A DNA stretch of 50,282 nt from Lichenifustis flavocetrariae (GTDB taxonomy: Bacteria; Pseudomonadota; Alphaproteobacteria; Rhizobiales; Beijerinckiaceae), in NCBI RefSeq assembly GCF_026130545.1, contig NZ_JAMOIM010000033.1:1-50282 (forward strand), read 5' to 3'. The stretch's first letter is position 1. Each line of letters opens with the position of its first letter. The notes under the pieces are model-generated. The model had not been told where the DNA came from. It worked only from the letters and a program-made list of their open reading frames with translations, and searched no databases. Of the stretch, positions 34,875 to 44,700 are shown one piece after another. A program made the translations under genes and the position numbers.

Positions 34875-35726
34875 ATGACGTTATGGACACGCCGGCCTTT
34901 CGTGGCCGCCTTAGCGCTCGCGCTCCTTGCCGGCGGCGCAAGCAGTGCAGCGCGCGCCGAGACCACGCTGCAGCACATCCTGGCCACCAAGAAGTTGACG
35001 GTCGGGACGGAGGTGGCCTTTCCGCCCTTCGAATTCATGCGGGACGGAAAGATCACGGGCTATGGCAAGGATATCCTCGATGCCGTGGTGGCCGACCTCG
35101 GGGTCGAGCTCAATCAACTCGACGTGCCGTTCCAGGGCATTCTCGCGGGGCTGGATGCCAAGAAATTCGACTTCGTGGCGACATCGGTCGGCGTCACGCC
35201 GGAGCGCGCCGCCAAATACGCTTTCACGTTTCCCATCGCGGTCTCGAGTGAAGTGATCGTGAAGCGGGCGGACGAGACCGCGCTGACCGCGGTCAAGGAT
35301 CTCGAAGGCAAGACGGTCGGCACCCAGCTCGGCACCACGACCGAGCAGGAGGCCCGCAAGGCGGATGCCGCCCTGAAGACCGCCGGCGGCATGGGTTTCG
35401 CCGACCTCAAGCTCTACCCGTCATTCCCAGAGGCCTATCAGGCCTTGGCCAGCGGCGAACTCGATGCCGTCGTGCAGAGCGCGCCCAATGCGGCCGTGCT
35501 GGTCAAGGAAAAGCCGGGTGTGTTCGGGCTCGCCGGACCGGTCAGCCAATCGCAGCGCTACATCGCCTGGGTCTGCCGGCCGGGCGACGACGATCTGCGG
35601 GCTCGCATCTCGAGCGTCATCAAGACAATGAACGACAACGGCAAGCTCGCCGAGCTGCAGAAGAACTGGTTCGGCTTCACCATGACGATCCCGGACAACG
35701 TCACGCTCCCGCCGGGCGCGCTCTGA
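34875..35726 (+). CDS. Amino-acid-type ABC transporter substrate-binding protein 2
   Basis: 283 residues from ATG 34875 (AAGGGG upstream). Signal peptide FVAALALALLAGGASSAARA with cleavage after ARA; then LTVGTEVAFPPFEFMRDGKI, GYGKDILDAVVADLGVELNQ, FDFVATSVGVTPERAAKYAF, LEGKTVGTQLGTTTEQEARK and YQALASGELDAVVQSAPNAA. The Arg and Asp of a family-3 polar-amino-acid site are present. It is not closely similar to binding protein 1, so the two importers may take up different compounds. Confidence 0.9.
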   Translation: MTLWTRRPFVAALALALLAGGASSAARAETTLQHILATKKLTVGTEVAFPPFEFMRDGKITGYGKDILDAVVADLGVELNQLDVPFQGILAGLDAKKFDFVATSVGVTPERAAKYAFTFPIAVSSEVIVKRADETALTAVKDLEGKTVGTQLGTTTEQEARKADAALKTAGGMGFADLKLYPSFPEAYQALASGELDAVVQSAPNAAVLVKEKPGVFGLAGPVSQSQRYIAWVCRPGDDDLRARISSVIKTMNDNGKLAELQKNWFGFTMTIPDNVTLPPGAL

Positions 35727-35745
35727 CGTCGATCGAAGGTTCGCC

Positions 35746-36405
35746 GTGGACTTCGACACGACCGCTTTCGCGACCGCCTTGCCCAAGCTGGTCGCCGCGA
35801 GCGGCGTCAGCCTCGGCATCGCGCTGCTGGCGATGTCGCTCGCGATCGGCGGCGGCTTCATGCTGACGGTGCTGCGGGCGCTCAAGTGGCCGCCGCTCAG
35901 CGCCATCGTGGCGGTCGCGCGAAGCATCATCTTCGGCACGCCGCTGCTGGTGCTGATCTTGATTGCCTATTACGTGCTGCCCGCGATCGGATTGAACCTC
36001 ACACCGGTGACGGCCGGCACTCTGGCGATCGGGACAAGCAGCGCCTTCTTTGTCAGCGAGATTTTCCGCGGCGGCCTTGCCACCATTCCGGCCGGACAAG
36101 TGGAAGCCGCGGCCAGCCTGAGCCTCGGCGCACCTTGCATCTGGCTTCGCGTTCTGCTGCCGCAGGTACTGCGCGTCAGCGTGCCGGCGCTCGTCAACGA
36201 GTTCACCATCCTGTTCAAGGCGACGGCATTGCTGTCAGCCATCACGGTGACCGACGTCCTGCGCACCGCCCAGCAGATCTATGCCGTGAATTATCGCCCG
36301 TTCGAGACGCTGCTCGCGGCGGCCTGCATCTATGTGGCAATCAATCTCATCGCGAGCCGGTTCGGCAGTCTCGCCGAACGACGCAATGCCCGGTTCGTGC
36401 GATGA
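35746..36405 (+). CDS. ABC transporter permease, second importer, subunit 1
   Basis: 219 residues from GTG 35746, 19 bp after binding protein 2. Helices include GVSLGIALLAMSLAIGGGFM and FGTPLLVLILIAYYVLPAIG. The ATPase-contact loop is FVSEIFRGGLATIPAGQVEA, AASLSLGAPCIWLRVLLPQV. The stop overlaps the next ATG. Confidence 0.88.
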   Translation: MDFDTTAFATALPKLVAASGVSLGIALLAMSLAIGGGFMLTVLRALKWPPLSAIVAVARSIIFGTPLLVLILIAYYVLPAIGLNLTPVTAGTLAIGTSSAFFVSEIFRGGLATIPAGQVEAAASLSLGAPCIWLRVLLPQVLRVSVPALVNEFTILFKATALLSAITVTDVLRTAQQIYAVNYRPFETLLAAACIYVAINLIASRFGSLAERRNARFVR

Positions 36406-37121
36406 CGGACGCCTTCGCGGTGCTCCGCGATCACGCCGGCCTGCTGGCGCAGGGTCTCCTGCTGACCGTGCTTCTGGCTTCCGCGGGGATCGTCGCAGGC
36501 TTGGTGCTGGCGGTGCCGCTCGCGCTGGCCAAGCTGTCCCGACACCGCGTTGTCCGGGGTCTCGGCACCGAACTGATCGAGCTTCTGCGCAACATGCCGT
36601 TCGTGGTGCTTCTGGTTGTGGTCCATTTCGGCGCCCCACGCCTCCTGATACGGTTCGCGCCGAGCACCAGCGGCGTCGTCGCGCTTGCCCTCTACGGCGC
36701 TGCCTATTTCGCCGAGGTCCTACGTGGTGCCTTTCTCTCCGTACCGCGAGGCCAGACGGAGGGAGCCCATGCCCTTGGCCTCACGGGTCGCGCAACGCTG
36801 ATTGCCGTGGTGGCGCCGCAGACGACCGCCGCTGCCGTTCCGCCCGGTCGCGTGGTGGCCGTGATGCTTCTCAAGGACTCCGCCGTCCTGTCGATCATTT
36901 CCGTGCCGGAGCTGACCCATGCGGCGATGCGGATCCAGGCGGAAAGCTTCGCGACCGTGCCGGTCTTCGCGGCCCTGGCGCTTCTCTACTGGCTGATGAC
37001 CCTCGGGCTTAGTGCGGCTGTGGACCGCCTTGAGGCCCGGACCCGCCTGCGGCGGCGCACGTCACTGCGCGGCAGCACCGTCGCGGCCCGCTATCTCGCA
37101 CTCGACTGGCCTTTGGTGTGA
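36402..37121 (+). CDS. ABC transporter permease, second importer, subunit 2
   Basis: 239 residues from ATG 36402 (ATGA overlap with subunit 1). Helices: LLLTVLLASAGIVAGLVLAV; contact loop YFAEVLRGAFLSVPRGQTEG, AHALGLTGRATLIAVVAPQT. Near the end LLYWLMTLGLSAAVDRLEAR is the final helix. A GTG at 37118 overlaps its stop, but the next gene more likely starts at 37160. Confidence 0.88.
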   Translation: MTDAFAVLRDHAGLLAQGLLLTVLLASAGIVAGLVLAVPLALAKLSRHRVVRGLGTELIELLRNMPFVVLLVVVHFGAPRLLIRFAPSTSGVVALALYGAAYFAEVLRGAFLSVPRGQTEGAHALGLTGRATLIAVVAPQTTAAAVPPGRVVAVMLLKDSAVLSIISVPELTHAAMRIQAESFATVPVFAALALLYWLMTLGLSAAVDRLEARTRLRRRTSLRGSTVAARYLALDWPLV

Positions 37122-37159
37122 CGATGCCGTTTCATCCCCCGCGTTCCGGAGAGACTCCG

Positions 37160-37831
37160 ATGCCCACCTCCGCCATCGATCGCCCTGCCGACCTGAGACA
37201 TCTTCCCGATGAGCCGGGACCCTGTCGGTGGGCGGAGGTTCTCGCCCCCAAGGGCCGGGTCGCCTTCGAGCTCGAACAGGGCGAAACGCTGCGCATCGTC
37301 GATCTCGACGGGCAGCAGGTCGCCGATTTCATCTGCTTCGACAAAAACAACATGGCTGACAAGATCTCCCACAGCACCACGGTCATGCTGAAGGGCAACA
37401 TCAATCTGACGACGGGCGACTACATCTATTCGGTCGACGCCTGGCGGATGTTGGAGATCACCCGCGACACGGTCGGGCGTCACGACATCCTCGCCGGCTC
37501 CTGCTGCCCGGGGTTGAACCGCATGCGCTACGGCAGCGAAGCCGAACATCAGCCGAACTGCCGCGAGAACCTGGCGGCCGTTATGGCGCCCTATGGTGTG
37601 AAGCTCACCGAAATCCCGTACACGTTCAATATCTTCATGAATGTCCCGGTCGGCCCGAACGGCGACATCGGCGTGATCGCGCCCATCTCGAAGCCGGGCG
37701 ACAGCATCGACCTCAAGGCCGAGCGGGACCTCGTGGTGGCGATCTCGAATTGCCCGCAGGAGCGCAATGTCTGCAACGGCTTCAAGGCGACGAGACTCGG
37801 TCTGTTGATCTACGCGGGGCAACCGTCGTGA
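37160..37831 (+). CDS. DUF1989 (urea-carboxylase-associated) protein B
   Basis: 223 residues from ATG 37160, where GGAGAG stands 6 bases upstream; ATG 37124 and GTG 37118 are in frame. Motifs parallel protein A: LRIVDLDGQQVADFICFDKN, DILAGSCCPGLNRMRYG, PNCRENLAAVMAPYGV, IPYTFNIFMNVPVGPNGDIG, SKPGDSIDLKAERDLVVAIS and NCPQERNVCNGF. A and B differ clearly, as expected for two subunits of a hetero-oligomer like CgdAB. Unusually, A and B lie on opposite arms of the locus. Confidence 0.85.
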   Translation: MPTSAIDRPADLRHLPDEPGPCRWAEVLAPKGRVAFELEQGETLRIVDLDGQQVADFICFDKNNMADKISHSTTVMLKGNINLTTGDYIYSVDAWRMLEITRDTVGRHDILAGSCCPGLNRMRYGSEAEHQPNCRENLAAVMAPYGVKLTEIPYTFNIFMNVPVGPNGDIGVIAPISKPGDSIDLKAERDLVVAISNCPQERNVCNGFKATRLGLLIYAGQPS

Positions 37832-38970
37832 GCGCGGCGGCCGGAATCGTTCTCGACGACTTGTTCCGCGGTCTCGTCTTCTTCGGGACAGGCGGGGGTG
37901 GCCGTGCGGCCGCCGGGATCGCGTTGTTGCGCGCGCATTTCGGGCCGGATTACCAGCCGCGCTTCACGGATCCGGCGTCTCTGCCCAGGGATGCGTTCGC
38001 CTGCGCCACCATCGTTTTGGGCGGCCGAGACCCGGAGGAGGATGTCAGTGCCGAGGAGCGGCACGCACTCGGGGTTCCGGCCGCGGATCTCGCCATGGGC
38101 GAGCGTTTCGCCCGTGCCGTGACGGCGTTGGAGCGCGCGACAGGTCGGACGATCACGGCGCTTGCCGTGGTCGAGCTTGGCAGCCTCGCCATGGCGGCGA
38201 CCCTGGTCGCGGCCGACCTCCTCGGCAAGGCGGTGCTTGACGCCGACGGCACCGGCCGCTCGATACCGGAACTCGGCCTCAGCAAGCTCGACCTCGTCGG
38301 TCTGGCGCCCGCGCCGCTTGCCCTGGTCGACCGGTTCGGGGGAGAGACGGTGCTGCTCTCGTCCCCGAGCGCCGCCATGGCGGATCGCCTCGGCCGTCAC
38401 GTCAGCCGCGCCGTGTGGGGTCGCGGGCTGGCCTGCGCCGGCTACCTTCAACCGGCGGCCTCATTCGGACAAGGACTGGTGGCCGGCAGTGTCGAACGCG
38501 CGCAAACGGCTGGGCAATTGCTGGGGGGCGCCGAACCGCCGAAGGTCCGGCTCGCGGCTGTCGTGGCCGCCTTTGATGCTCACCTGCTGTTCGAGGGTGT
38601 GGCAAAGCAGACGCATTGGCGAAGCCAGGAGCCTTACCGCTTCCGTGAACTCGACTACTTCATCGAGGGGACCGGCCGCGACGAGGGACGCCAATGCTCC
38701 ATCTGGGTGAAGAACGAGCACCATCTCGTCATGCGCGATGGCGTTCTCGTGGCCTCCAGCCCCGATCCCATTGCCGTGCTTGACGCGAGTACACTCGAAC
38801 CACTCACGACGCTCGGCGACGTGACGCCCGGCCGCGCTGTCTCCATCGTCGCCGTTCCGAGCCTGGATCCCATCTGGAGGACACCCGTAGGGCGAAACCT
38901 TTTGGGTCCACGCCGCTTCGGGTTTGATTTCGATCCTGTCCTGATCGGTGGAGACCGCAACACAGCCTGA
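37828..38970 (+). CDS. DUF917-family protein
   Basis: 380 residues from GTG 37828, overlapping the DUF1989 B stop (GTGA). N-terminal glycine motif VFFGTGGGGRAAAGIALL, then FACATIVLGGRDPEEDVSAE, a central ITALAVVELGSLAMAATLVA, and in the C-terminal half EGRQCSIWVKNEHHLVMRDG and SSPDPIAVLDASTLEPLTT. DUF917 proteins occur with hydantoinase-like and allantoin-type genes; one group is named S-methyl thiohydantoin desulfurase. Position at the end of the uptake/DUF1989 operon suggests hydrolysis or rearrangement of the imported compound. Confidence 0.83.
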   Translation: MSAAAGIVLDDLFRGLVFFGTGGGGRAAAGIALLRAHFGPDYQPRFTDPASLPRDAFACATIVLGGRDPEEDVSAEERHALGVPAADLAMGERFARAVTALERATGRTITALAVVELGSLAMAATLVAADLLGKAVLDADGTGRSIPELGLSKLDLVGLAPAPLALVDRFGGETVLLSSPSAAMADRLGRHVSRAVWGRGLACAGYLQPAASFGQGLVAGSVERAQTAGQLLGGAEPPKVRLAAVVAAFDAHLLFEGVAKQTHWRSQEPYRFRELDYFIEGTGRDEGRQCSIWVKNEHHLVMRDGVLVASSPDPIAVLDASTLEPLTTLGDVTPGRAVSIVAVPSLDPIWRTPVGRNLLGPRRFGFDFDPVLIGGDRNTA

Positions 38971-38999
38971 ATCGCTTTGTCACCTTCGTTGAAGCGATT
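38970..38999 (+). terminator. Possible terminator after the DUF917 gene
   Basis: AATCGCTT-N14-AAGCGATT starts at the last base of the DUF917 stop codon; a short TTC/GAA extends the pairing inside. Only three T follow, so it is a weak candidate, but the position fits the operon end. Confidence 0.4.
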
Positions 39000-39342
39000 T
39001 GGTCCCGCTCCACATGAGGGCAGCGCGATGGTTGTTCGCTGAGCACCACCGAGAGCCTTCTCTGATTGGGGTTTGGTGGTCAAGCTGTCCTGCTCAGGGT
39101 TTCGCCGTCGATCCCGTGGGTCACTCGCTTCTCTTCGCGGTCGGCGTGGAGCCGCCGCATGATGGGGTCAGGAAGGCGTGACACCTCAATCTGTTTCACG
39201 ACCTTGCGGCAAGGGGATTGCCGCTGGTTCGAGACGCTTAACGAGGTTGTCTTGCCCTTCGTCCCCACGGGAACGATCCGGACGACCCTTGAGGGCCGAA
39301 TTCTATTGACCGGCCTCCTGTTTGACCGATTCCTTGATGGTC
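39000..39342. other. Gene-free stretch between the catabolic locus and an IS110 fragment
   Basis: No coding frame is supported. The part next to 39342 may be the 3' non-coding end of the IS110 element, which in this family can carry structural RNA or recognition sequence, but I cannot show it. Confidence 0.3.
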
Positions 39343-39755
39343 TCAGGCAGCTGCAAGACGGGCTGCGGCGTCTGGCTCGCGGCCAAAACGGAATTCGGTC
39401 TCATCGATCAACATGCGGTGCAGGATGACGGCGAGCTTGCGCGCGACTGCGACGAGGGCCCGCGCAATGCCGCGGCGTTTGGCGATCGTCATGCCCCAGG
39501 CCCGAAGGCTCGACCATTTCTTGCTCCTCACGAGCAGCGTGTGCGCCGCTTCGTAGAGTGCCGTTCGCGCGAGTTCGTCGCCGCATCGGCTGACCCGCCC
39601 TTGGATATCGGTTTCGCCTGATTGATAGAGGGCCGGCGTCAGGTCGAGGTGGGCGCCAACGTCCCGCGAGTGCCGGAAGCGGTTGGGCCGGTCGATGGTG
39701 GCCCGGAAGGCGAGCGCCGCGTTGGGGCCGACGCCGGATGCCTGATGCGAGATAG
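39343..39755 (-). pseudogene. IS110-family transposase, C-terminal fragment
   Basis: The minus strand encodes SGVGPNAALAFRATIDRPNR, DVGAHLDLTPALYQSGETDI, QGRVSRCGDELARTALYEAA and VARKLAVILHRMLIDETEF, the transposase_20 domain of IS110/IS116 enzymes up to a stop at 39343. The N-terminal RuvC-like DEDD half is missing, and upstream the frame breaks near 39755 about 35 bp from the ClC gene end. It is a truncated copy. Confidence 0.75.
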
Positions 39756-39789
39756 GACAAGGTCTCGGTGCTCGAACCGAACTGCGGGA

Positions 39790-41037
39790 TCAACTACGAC
39801 ACCATTTGTTGGTGGCCATTGAACCGCCAACTGCGAGGAGCATGGGAATTAGAAAATCGTGGCTGACACGGGTGAACTCCAAGACAAGCACGACCGCCGT
39901 GAGCGGCATCGTCATGGACGAAGCCAGGAACGCAGTCACCCCTACCACCGCGAATGCTCCGATGGGAATGCCAGGCCAGAGTGCGGTCCATGCTATGCCT
40001 GGTGCGGTTGCGAGAAGAGCGCCGATGGTCATGCCGGGGGTGAGCATGCCTCCTTCCGCTCCAGCGCGAAGACAGGCCGTCGTCGCAATAAGCTTTAGAG
40101 CCAGCAGTTCTGCTGCGAGACGTAAACTGATGTCGCTGTCCAGCCCGAGTTGGATCGGGCCCCTGCCGTTTCCCAGTAGATGCGGAAAAGGCACAGCAGC
40201 GACACCGACCAGAATGAAAACGGCGCCACACCATGGAACGAGGCGCCAGTTCCGTGGCGCTCGGGCCCGCGCCGCTGTGGCGAGCCTCGCATACCATTGG
40301 CCTCCATAACCGAAGATTGGTCCGACACAGGTAGACCACAATATGAGTGAAGTGCTGACCTGCAGGTCGGGCATCCTGTACTGCGATGCGTTGCCCAAGC
40401 CAATCCAGGCGACCAGGGCTGCAATGACGGACGTGATGATGGCCGGGACTGCGGCAGCAATGCTGAACGTCTGCAACATAACCTCAAGTGTGAACACAGC
40501 GCCACCGAGCGGGACATTGTAGACTGCAGCTAGCCCGGCACCGGCACCGCACGCGATCATGATCCTGGTGTTCGCAGCACTGAGATTTGTCTTCCGCACC
40601 AGCCAAGTCGCCAGCAGAGCACCGATCTCACGAGGCGCCACTTCTCGGCCCAGTGGAGAACCTAAACCGACGGTGACAATCTGCAGCAGGGCATGTCCGA
40701 CAGTCGCCAGGGGCATCGTTGCCTCGTGCGACTTCACCGCTTGCTTGATGCTGACGAGTGGACGACCATAGGCGTACACCGCCCACCAGCCAAACCCGGC
40801 CACGGATGCGCAGACTGCCATTGCACCAACACGACGCCAAGGCTTTGCGTCTACCACTCCGTTGAGAAAGCTTTCGTGACTGATGATCTCAGCAAGGCTG
40901 TAGCCATAAGCGATATGCTGAACGAAGTGGAGCAACATCGCGAGAAGCATCCCGCACAGTCCGGCTCCGACCCCGATCAAGATCGTGACGGCCCAAAGGG
41001 CGAGGTAGCCACATCTGGCAATGGGGGAGTTCCACAA
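39790..41037 (-). CDS. ClC-family chloride channel/transporter-like protein
   Basis: 415 residues with about ten membrane helices. Selectivity-filter parts are recognisable: GLGSPLGREVAPREIGALL (for GREGP), YNVPLGGAVFTLEVML and LRAGAEGGMLTPGMTIGAL (for GxFxP). These variants mark the bacterial ClC subgroup without regulatory CBS domains. The start (TTG 41037) is uncertain: a longer N-terminus may exist in another frame across a C5 run. The C-terminus ends at SMATNKWCRS just before the IS110 fragment and may be shortened. Confidence 0.82.
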   Translation of the reverse strand: MWNSPIARCGYLALWAVTILIGVGAGLCGMLLAMLLHFVQHIAYGYSLAEIISHESFLNGVVDAKPWRRVGAMAVCASVAGFGWWAVYAYGRPLVSIKQAVKSHEATMPLATVGHALLQIVTVGLGSPLGREVAPREIGALLATWLVRKTNLSAANTRIMIACGAGAGLAAVYNVPLGGAVFTLEVMLQTFSIAAAVPAIITSVIAALVAWIGLGNASQYRMPDLQVSTSLILWSTCVGPIFGYGGQWYARLATAARARAPRNWRLVPWCGAVFILVGVAAVPFPHLLGNGRGPIQLGLDSDISLRLAAELLALKLIATTACLRAGAEGGMLTPGMTIGALLATAPGIAWTALWPGIPIGAFAVVGVTAFLASSMTMPLTAVVLVLEFTRVSHDFLIPMLLAVGGSMATNKWCRS

Positions 41038-41339
41038 CGGTCGATTTTGACGAGACTTCGGCTGGAAATGCGGCCCTGGCGTTTTTCATGCTTATGGGGA
41101 GGTCCGCGCCTGCTGAGCCTCGCTGTGACTTGGGCTGCTTATGGAACATCGGACGCATATTGGCCTTCATCGGTGATGACACGACGGGTTTGAACATCGT
41201 GCGGCGTTCGAACGGCAGCCGCTGTTGCCAAGACGACAAAGGTCGGTGCGAGATTCAGGCTATGCGCCGCCAGCATACTTCAATCGGCGAGCACCGCAGT
41301 TCGAGATGTCGGGCTCTGGAACGGTTTGCCCGAAGAGGC
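41038..41339. other. Intergenic stretch upstream of the ClC gene
   Basis: No supported gene. An open minus frame (40889-41239) overlaps the ClC start region and could hold its true N-terminus, but no domain supports it. Confidence 0.3.
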
Positions 41340-41783
41340 TCACCGCTCGGGGGCGCCGCCCAAGGCTCCACCAGCACGGATGGCTCTGATCTCTGATTTC
41401 GCCGTGCGGATGAAATCGGCCCGGAGCTTCAGGTCTGCAGAGCGCAGTCCCAGATAGGTGCCAGCCGGGGTGCTGCCGTTCAAGGTCCTCTGATCCAGCC
41501 TCAGCGCGCGGACCGCAGGATCGGCTGCCATATGGTCCGACAGGAGATGTGCGGCGTCAGCCCAGGCGTCGATGCAGCTGTAATAGGCTCGCCGAGCCAG
41601 TGCCACGGGTCTCTCTCCTCGCGAGAGAGCATCCTGCGTGATCACGGCCTCGCTGCAGGCCATGGCCTTCGTCCGCGCATCGTCCGCGTCGTCGGCGGTG
41701 GCGCCGGAGCAGACGCTCAGCCCGAAGATGATCCCCAGGGTCAGAGCGTGAAGCTTGCTATGGCGTGACTTCAAGAGACTCAT
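41340..41783 (-). CDS. Secreted hypothetical protein
   Basis: 147 residues from ATG 41783, 2 bp after the RND pump stop (41786). A signal peptide is clear (KLHALTLGIIFGLSVCSGATA). The mature part is helical: ACSEAVITQDALSRGERPVA, RRAYYSCIDAWADAAHLLSD, RLDQRTLNGSTPAGTYLG. Two Cys could form a disulfide. No family recognised. The tight spacing suggests that it belongs to the efflux operon and may be a periplasmic helper. Confidence 0.65.
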   Translation of the reverse strand: MSLLKSRHSKLHALTLGIIFGLSVCSGATADDADDARTKAMACSEAVITQDALSRGERPVALARRAYYSCIDAWADAAHLLSDHMAADPAVRALRLDQRTLNGSTPAGTYLGLRSADLKLRADFIRTAKSEIRAIRAGGALGGAPER

Positions 41784-41785
41784 GA

Positions 41786-44700
41786 TCAACCTGCCTTTCT
41801 CACGCCAACACCGGGAACGGTGTGGGCCTGCTGGGCCGGTCCGGCGCGGTTCGCCAGTTCCGCAGGAGCCGGTCGGCGCATGTGTGATAGAGCGTCGCGG
41901 AGCCTGTCCATGTAGATGTAGACGATGGGCGTGGTGAACAGCGTGAGGACCTGGGACACCAACAGGCCGCCGACAATGGCGTATCCGAGCGGCTGCCTGA
42001 TTTCCGATCCTGTGCCCGTGCCCAGCATCAAGGGCACGCCGCCGAGGAGCGCACACATGGTGGTCATGAGGATGGGCCGGAAGCGGAGAAGACAGGCTTC
42101 ATGCACAGCTGCCTCGGCCGACAGGCCCCTGTCCCGTTGCCCAACCAGGGCCACGTCGACCAGCATAATGCCGTTCTTCTTGACGATGCCGATCAGCAGG
42201 ATGATGCCGATGATGCCGATCACGTCGAGCGGGCGCCCGACCAGGAGCAGCGTCGCGAGCGCCCCCAAGCCCGCCGACGGCAACGTCGACAGGATGGTCA
42301 GCGGGTGGATGGCGCTCTCGTACAGCATGCCCAGGATGACGTAGACGGCGAAGAGGGCCGCGAGGATCAGCGGCGGCGTGCTCGACAGCGAACTCTGGAA
42401 CGCCTGGGCGTTGCCCTGGAACCCGGTCGCAATCGAGGACGGCAGATGCAGTTTGTGCGCCGCGTCCTGAACAGCGAAGACGGCAGCCCCGATGGTCGCG
42501 CTTGGTGCGAGATTGAAGCTAAGGGTGACGGAGGGAAACTGCCCCTGGTGGTTGACCGCGACGGGTGCCACGCTCTGGACGAAACTGGCAATCTGGCTGA
42601 GCGGTACGGAGGCGTTGCTCTGCGAGCGGACGTAGATGCGTCCCAGCGCGTCTGGCCCGAGCTGATAGCGGGGGTCCACCTCAAGGATCACGTAATACTG
42701 GTTCAGCGCCGTGTAGATGCGCGCCACATGGCGCTGACCGAAGGCGTCGTAGAGTGTGGAGTCTATCGCGGCAGGGTCGATGCCGAGCCGAGAGGCCGCC
42801 GAGCGGTCGATTTCGACGTTGAGGGTCCGCCCGGTCGACTGCTGGTCGCTAGCGACGGAGGTCAGCTCCGGCAGAGCCTGGAGTTTGGCGAGCAGCTTCG
42901 GGGCGTAGAGGTTCAGCTCCGCGCTGTCGACGTCGGTTAGGGTGAATTGGTACTGGGTCTTCGACAGGCGGCTGCCGATGTTGATGTCCTGGGCGGCCTG
43001 CATGTAGAGCGTCATGCCCTGGACCGGTTGAAGAGCCGTCGTGAGGCGCGCGATGACCTGGTCGGCGGTGACGTCGCGCTCGCCTTTGGGCTTGAGCGTG
43101 ATAAACACGCGCCCGTCGTTCTCCGTTACGGTGGGTCCGCCCGGGCCGATGTAGCCGACCGCCGACGCGACCGCGGGGTCGCGGCTGGTGATATCGAGGA
43201 TGGCCTGCTGGCGCTCCTTCATACCGGCCGGCGAGACGTCCTGGGCGGCCTCGCTGATGCCGACGATGAGGCCGGTGTCCTGCTGGGGGAAGAACCCCTT
43301 CGGGATGACGACGAAGAGCGCGACCGTCGCGGCCACCGTGGCGATCATCACGCCGAGCGTCACGAGGCGGTATCTCAGGGCGACGACGAGGCCCTTGTCG
43401 TAGGCACCGACGAGCCAGGCGAAGAAGCTCTCGAAGACGCGAGACACGCGCCCCGCCTCGCCGTGCTCGTGGGCCGGCAGCAGCTTCGCGCAGAGCATCG
43501 GGGTGAGGGTCAGCGAGACCAGGACTGACACCAGGATCGACACCGCGACCGTGACGGCGAACTCCCGGAACATCAGGCCGACGGCGCCGCTCATGAGGAA
43601 GAGCGGGATGAACACGGCGATAAGGGATATGGAGATCGACAAGATGGTGAAGCCGATCTCACCGGCCCCGTCGAGGGCGGCCTGGAGCGGCGCCGCCCCG
43701 TCCTCGATGTGGCGGACGATGTTCTCCACCATGACGATGGCATCGTCGACCACGAAGCCGACGGCGATCGTCAGTGCCATTAGCGACAGGTTGTCGAGGC
43801 TGTAGCCGAGCGCGTACATCACCCCGAAGGTGCCCACGATGGAAATTGGCACCGAGATCGCCGGGATCACGGTCGCCCACAGTTTGCGCAGGAACACCGC
43901 GATGACCCCCACCACGAGCGCGATGGTGAGCAGCAGCGTGAAACGCACGTCCGCGACGCTGGCGGCGATCGTCTGGGTGCGGTCGGACACGACCTGCATG
44001 TCGATGCTGGGCGGGAGTGAGGCACGAAGTTGCGGCAGCGCCTTCTTGATCGCAGCAACGGTCGACATCACATTCGCGCCCGGCGAGCGCTGCACGGCGA
44101 GGAGCACGGCGGGCTTGGTGTTGAGCCAGCCTCCCAGCGTCGTGTCCTGGGGCGCCTTTACGGCATGGCCGATGTCGCGCACCCGGATCGGCGCCCCGTC
44201 GCGATAGGCCACGATGGTCGCGTCGAAGCCGGCCGCCGTCATGAGCTGATCGTTGGTCTGAAGCGCCGTCGCCTGCTGCCCGCCGTAGAGTTGGCCCTTC
44301 GGCTGGTCGACGGTCAGGTTGGCCAGGGCCCCCCGGACGTTCTCGAAGTCGAGGTTCTCGGCGGCGAGCTGGGCCGGGTTGATCTGGACGCGGATGGCGG
44401 GGCTCAGCAGGCCGCCGAGGCCGACGAGGCCGACGCCGGGGATCTGCGAGATCTTCTGGGCCGCGATCGAGTTCGCATAGTCGCTTACCGTCATGATCGG
44501 CAGCGCGTCGGACGTCATAGCCACGAGCAGGATCGGCGTGTCGGCCGGGTTGGTCTTGCGATAGATCGGCGGATTGAGCAAGCTCGCCGGCAGCTGTCCC
44601 TGGGTGGCGTTGATGGCGGCCTGCACGTCGCCGGCGGCCGAGTCGATCGTGCGGCTCCGGTCGAACTGCAGCGTGATCTCCATGAACCCCGTGCCGCTGC

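Noticed and set aside
39000-39342. Possible IS110 guide RNA region
   Set aside because: The element is truncated and I cannot identify target or donor loops by eye.
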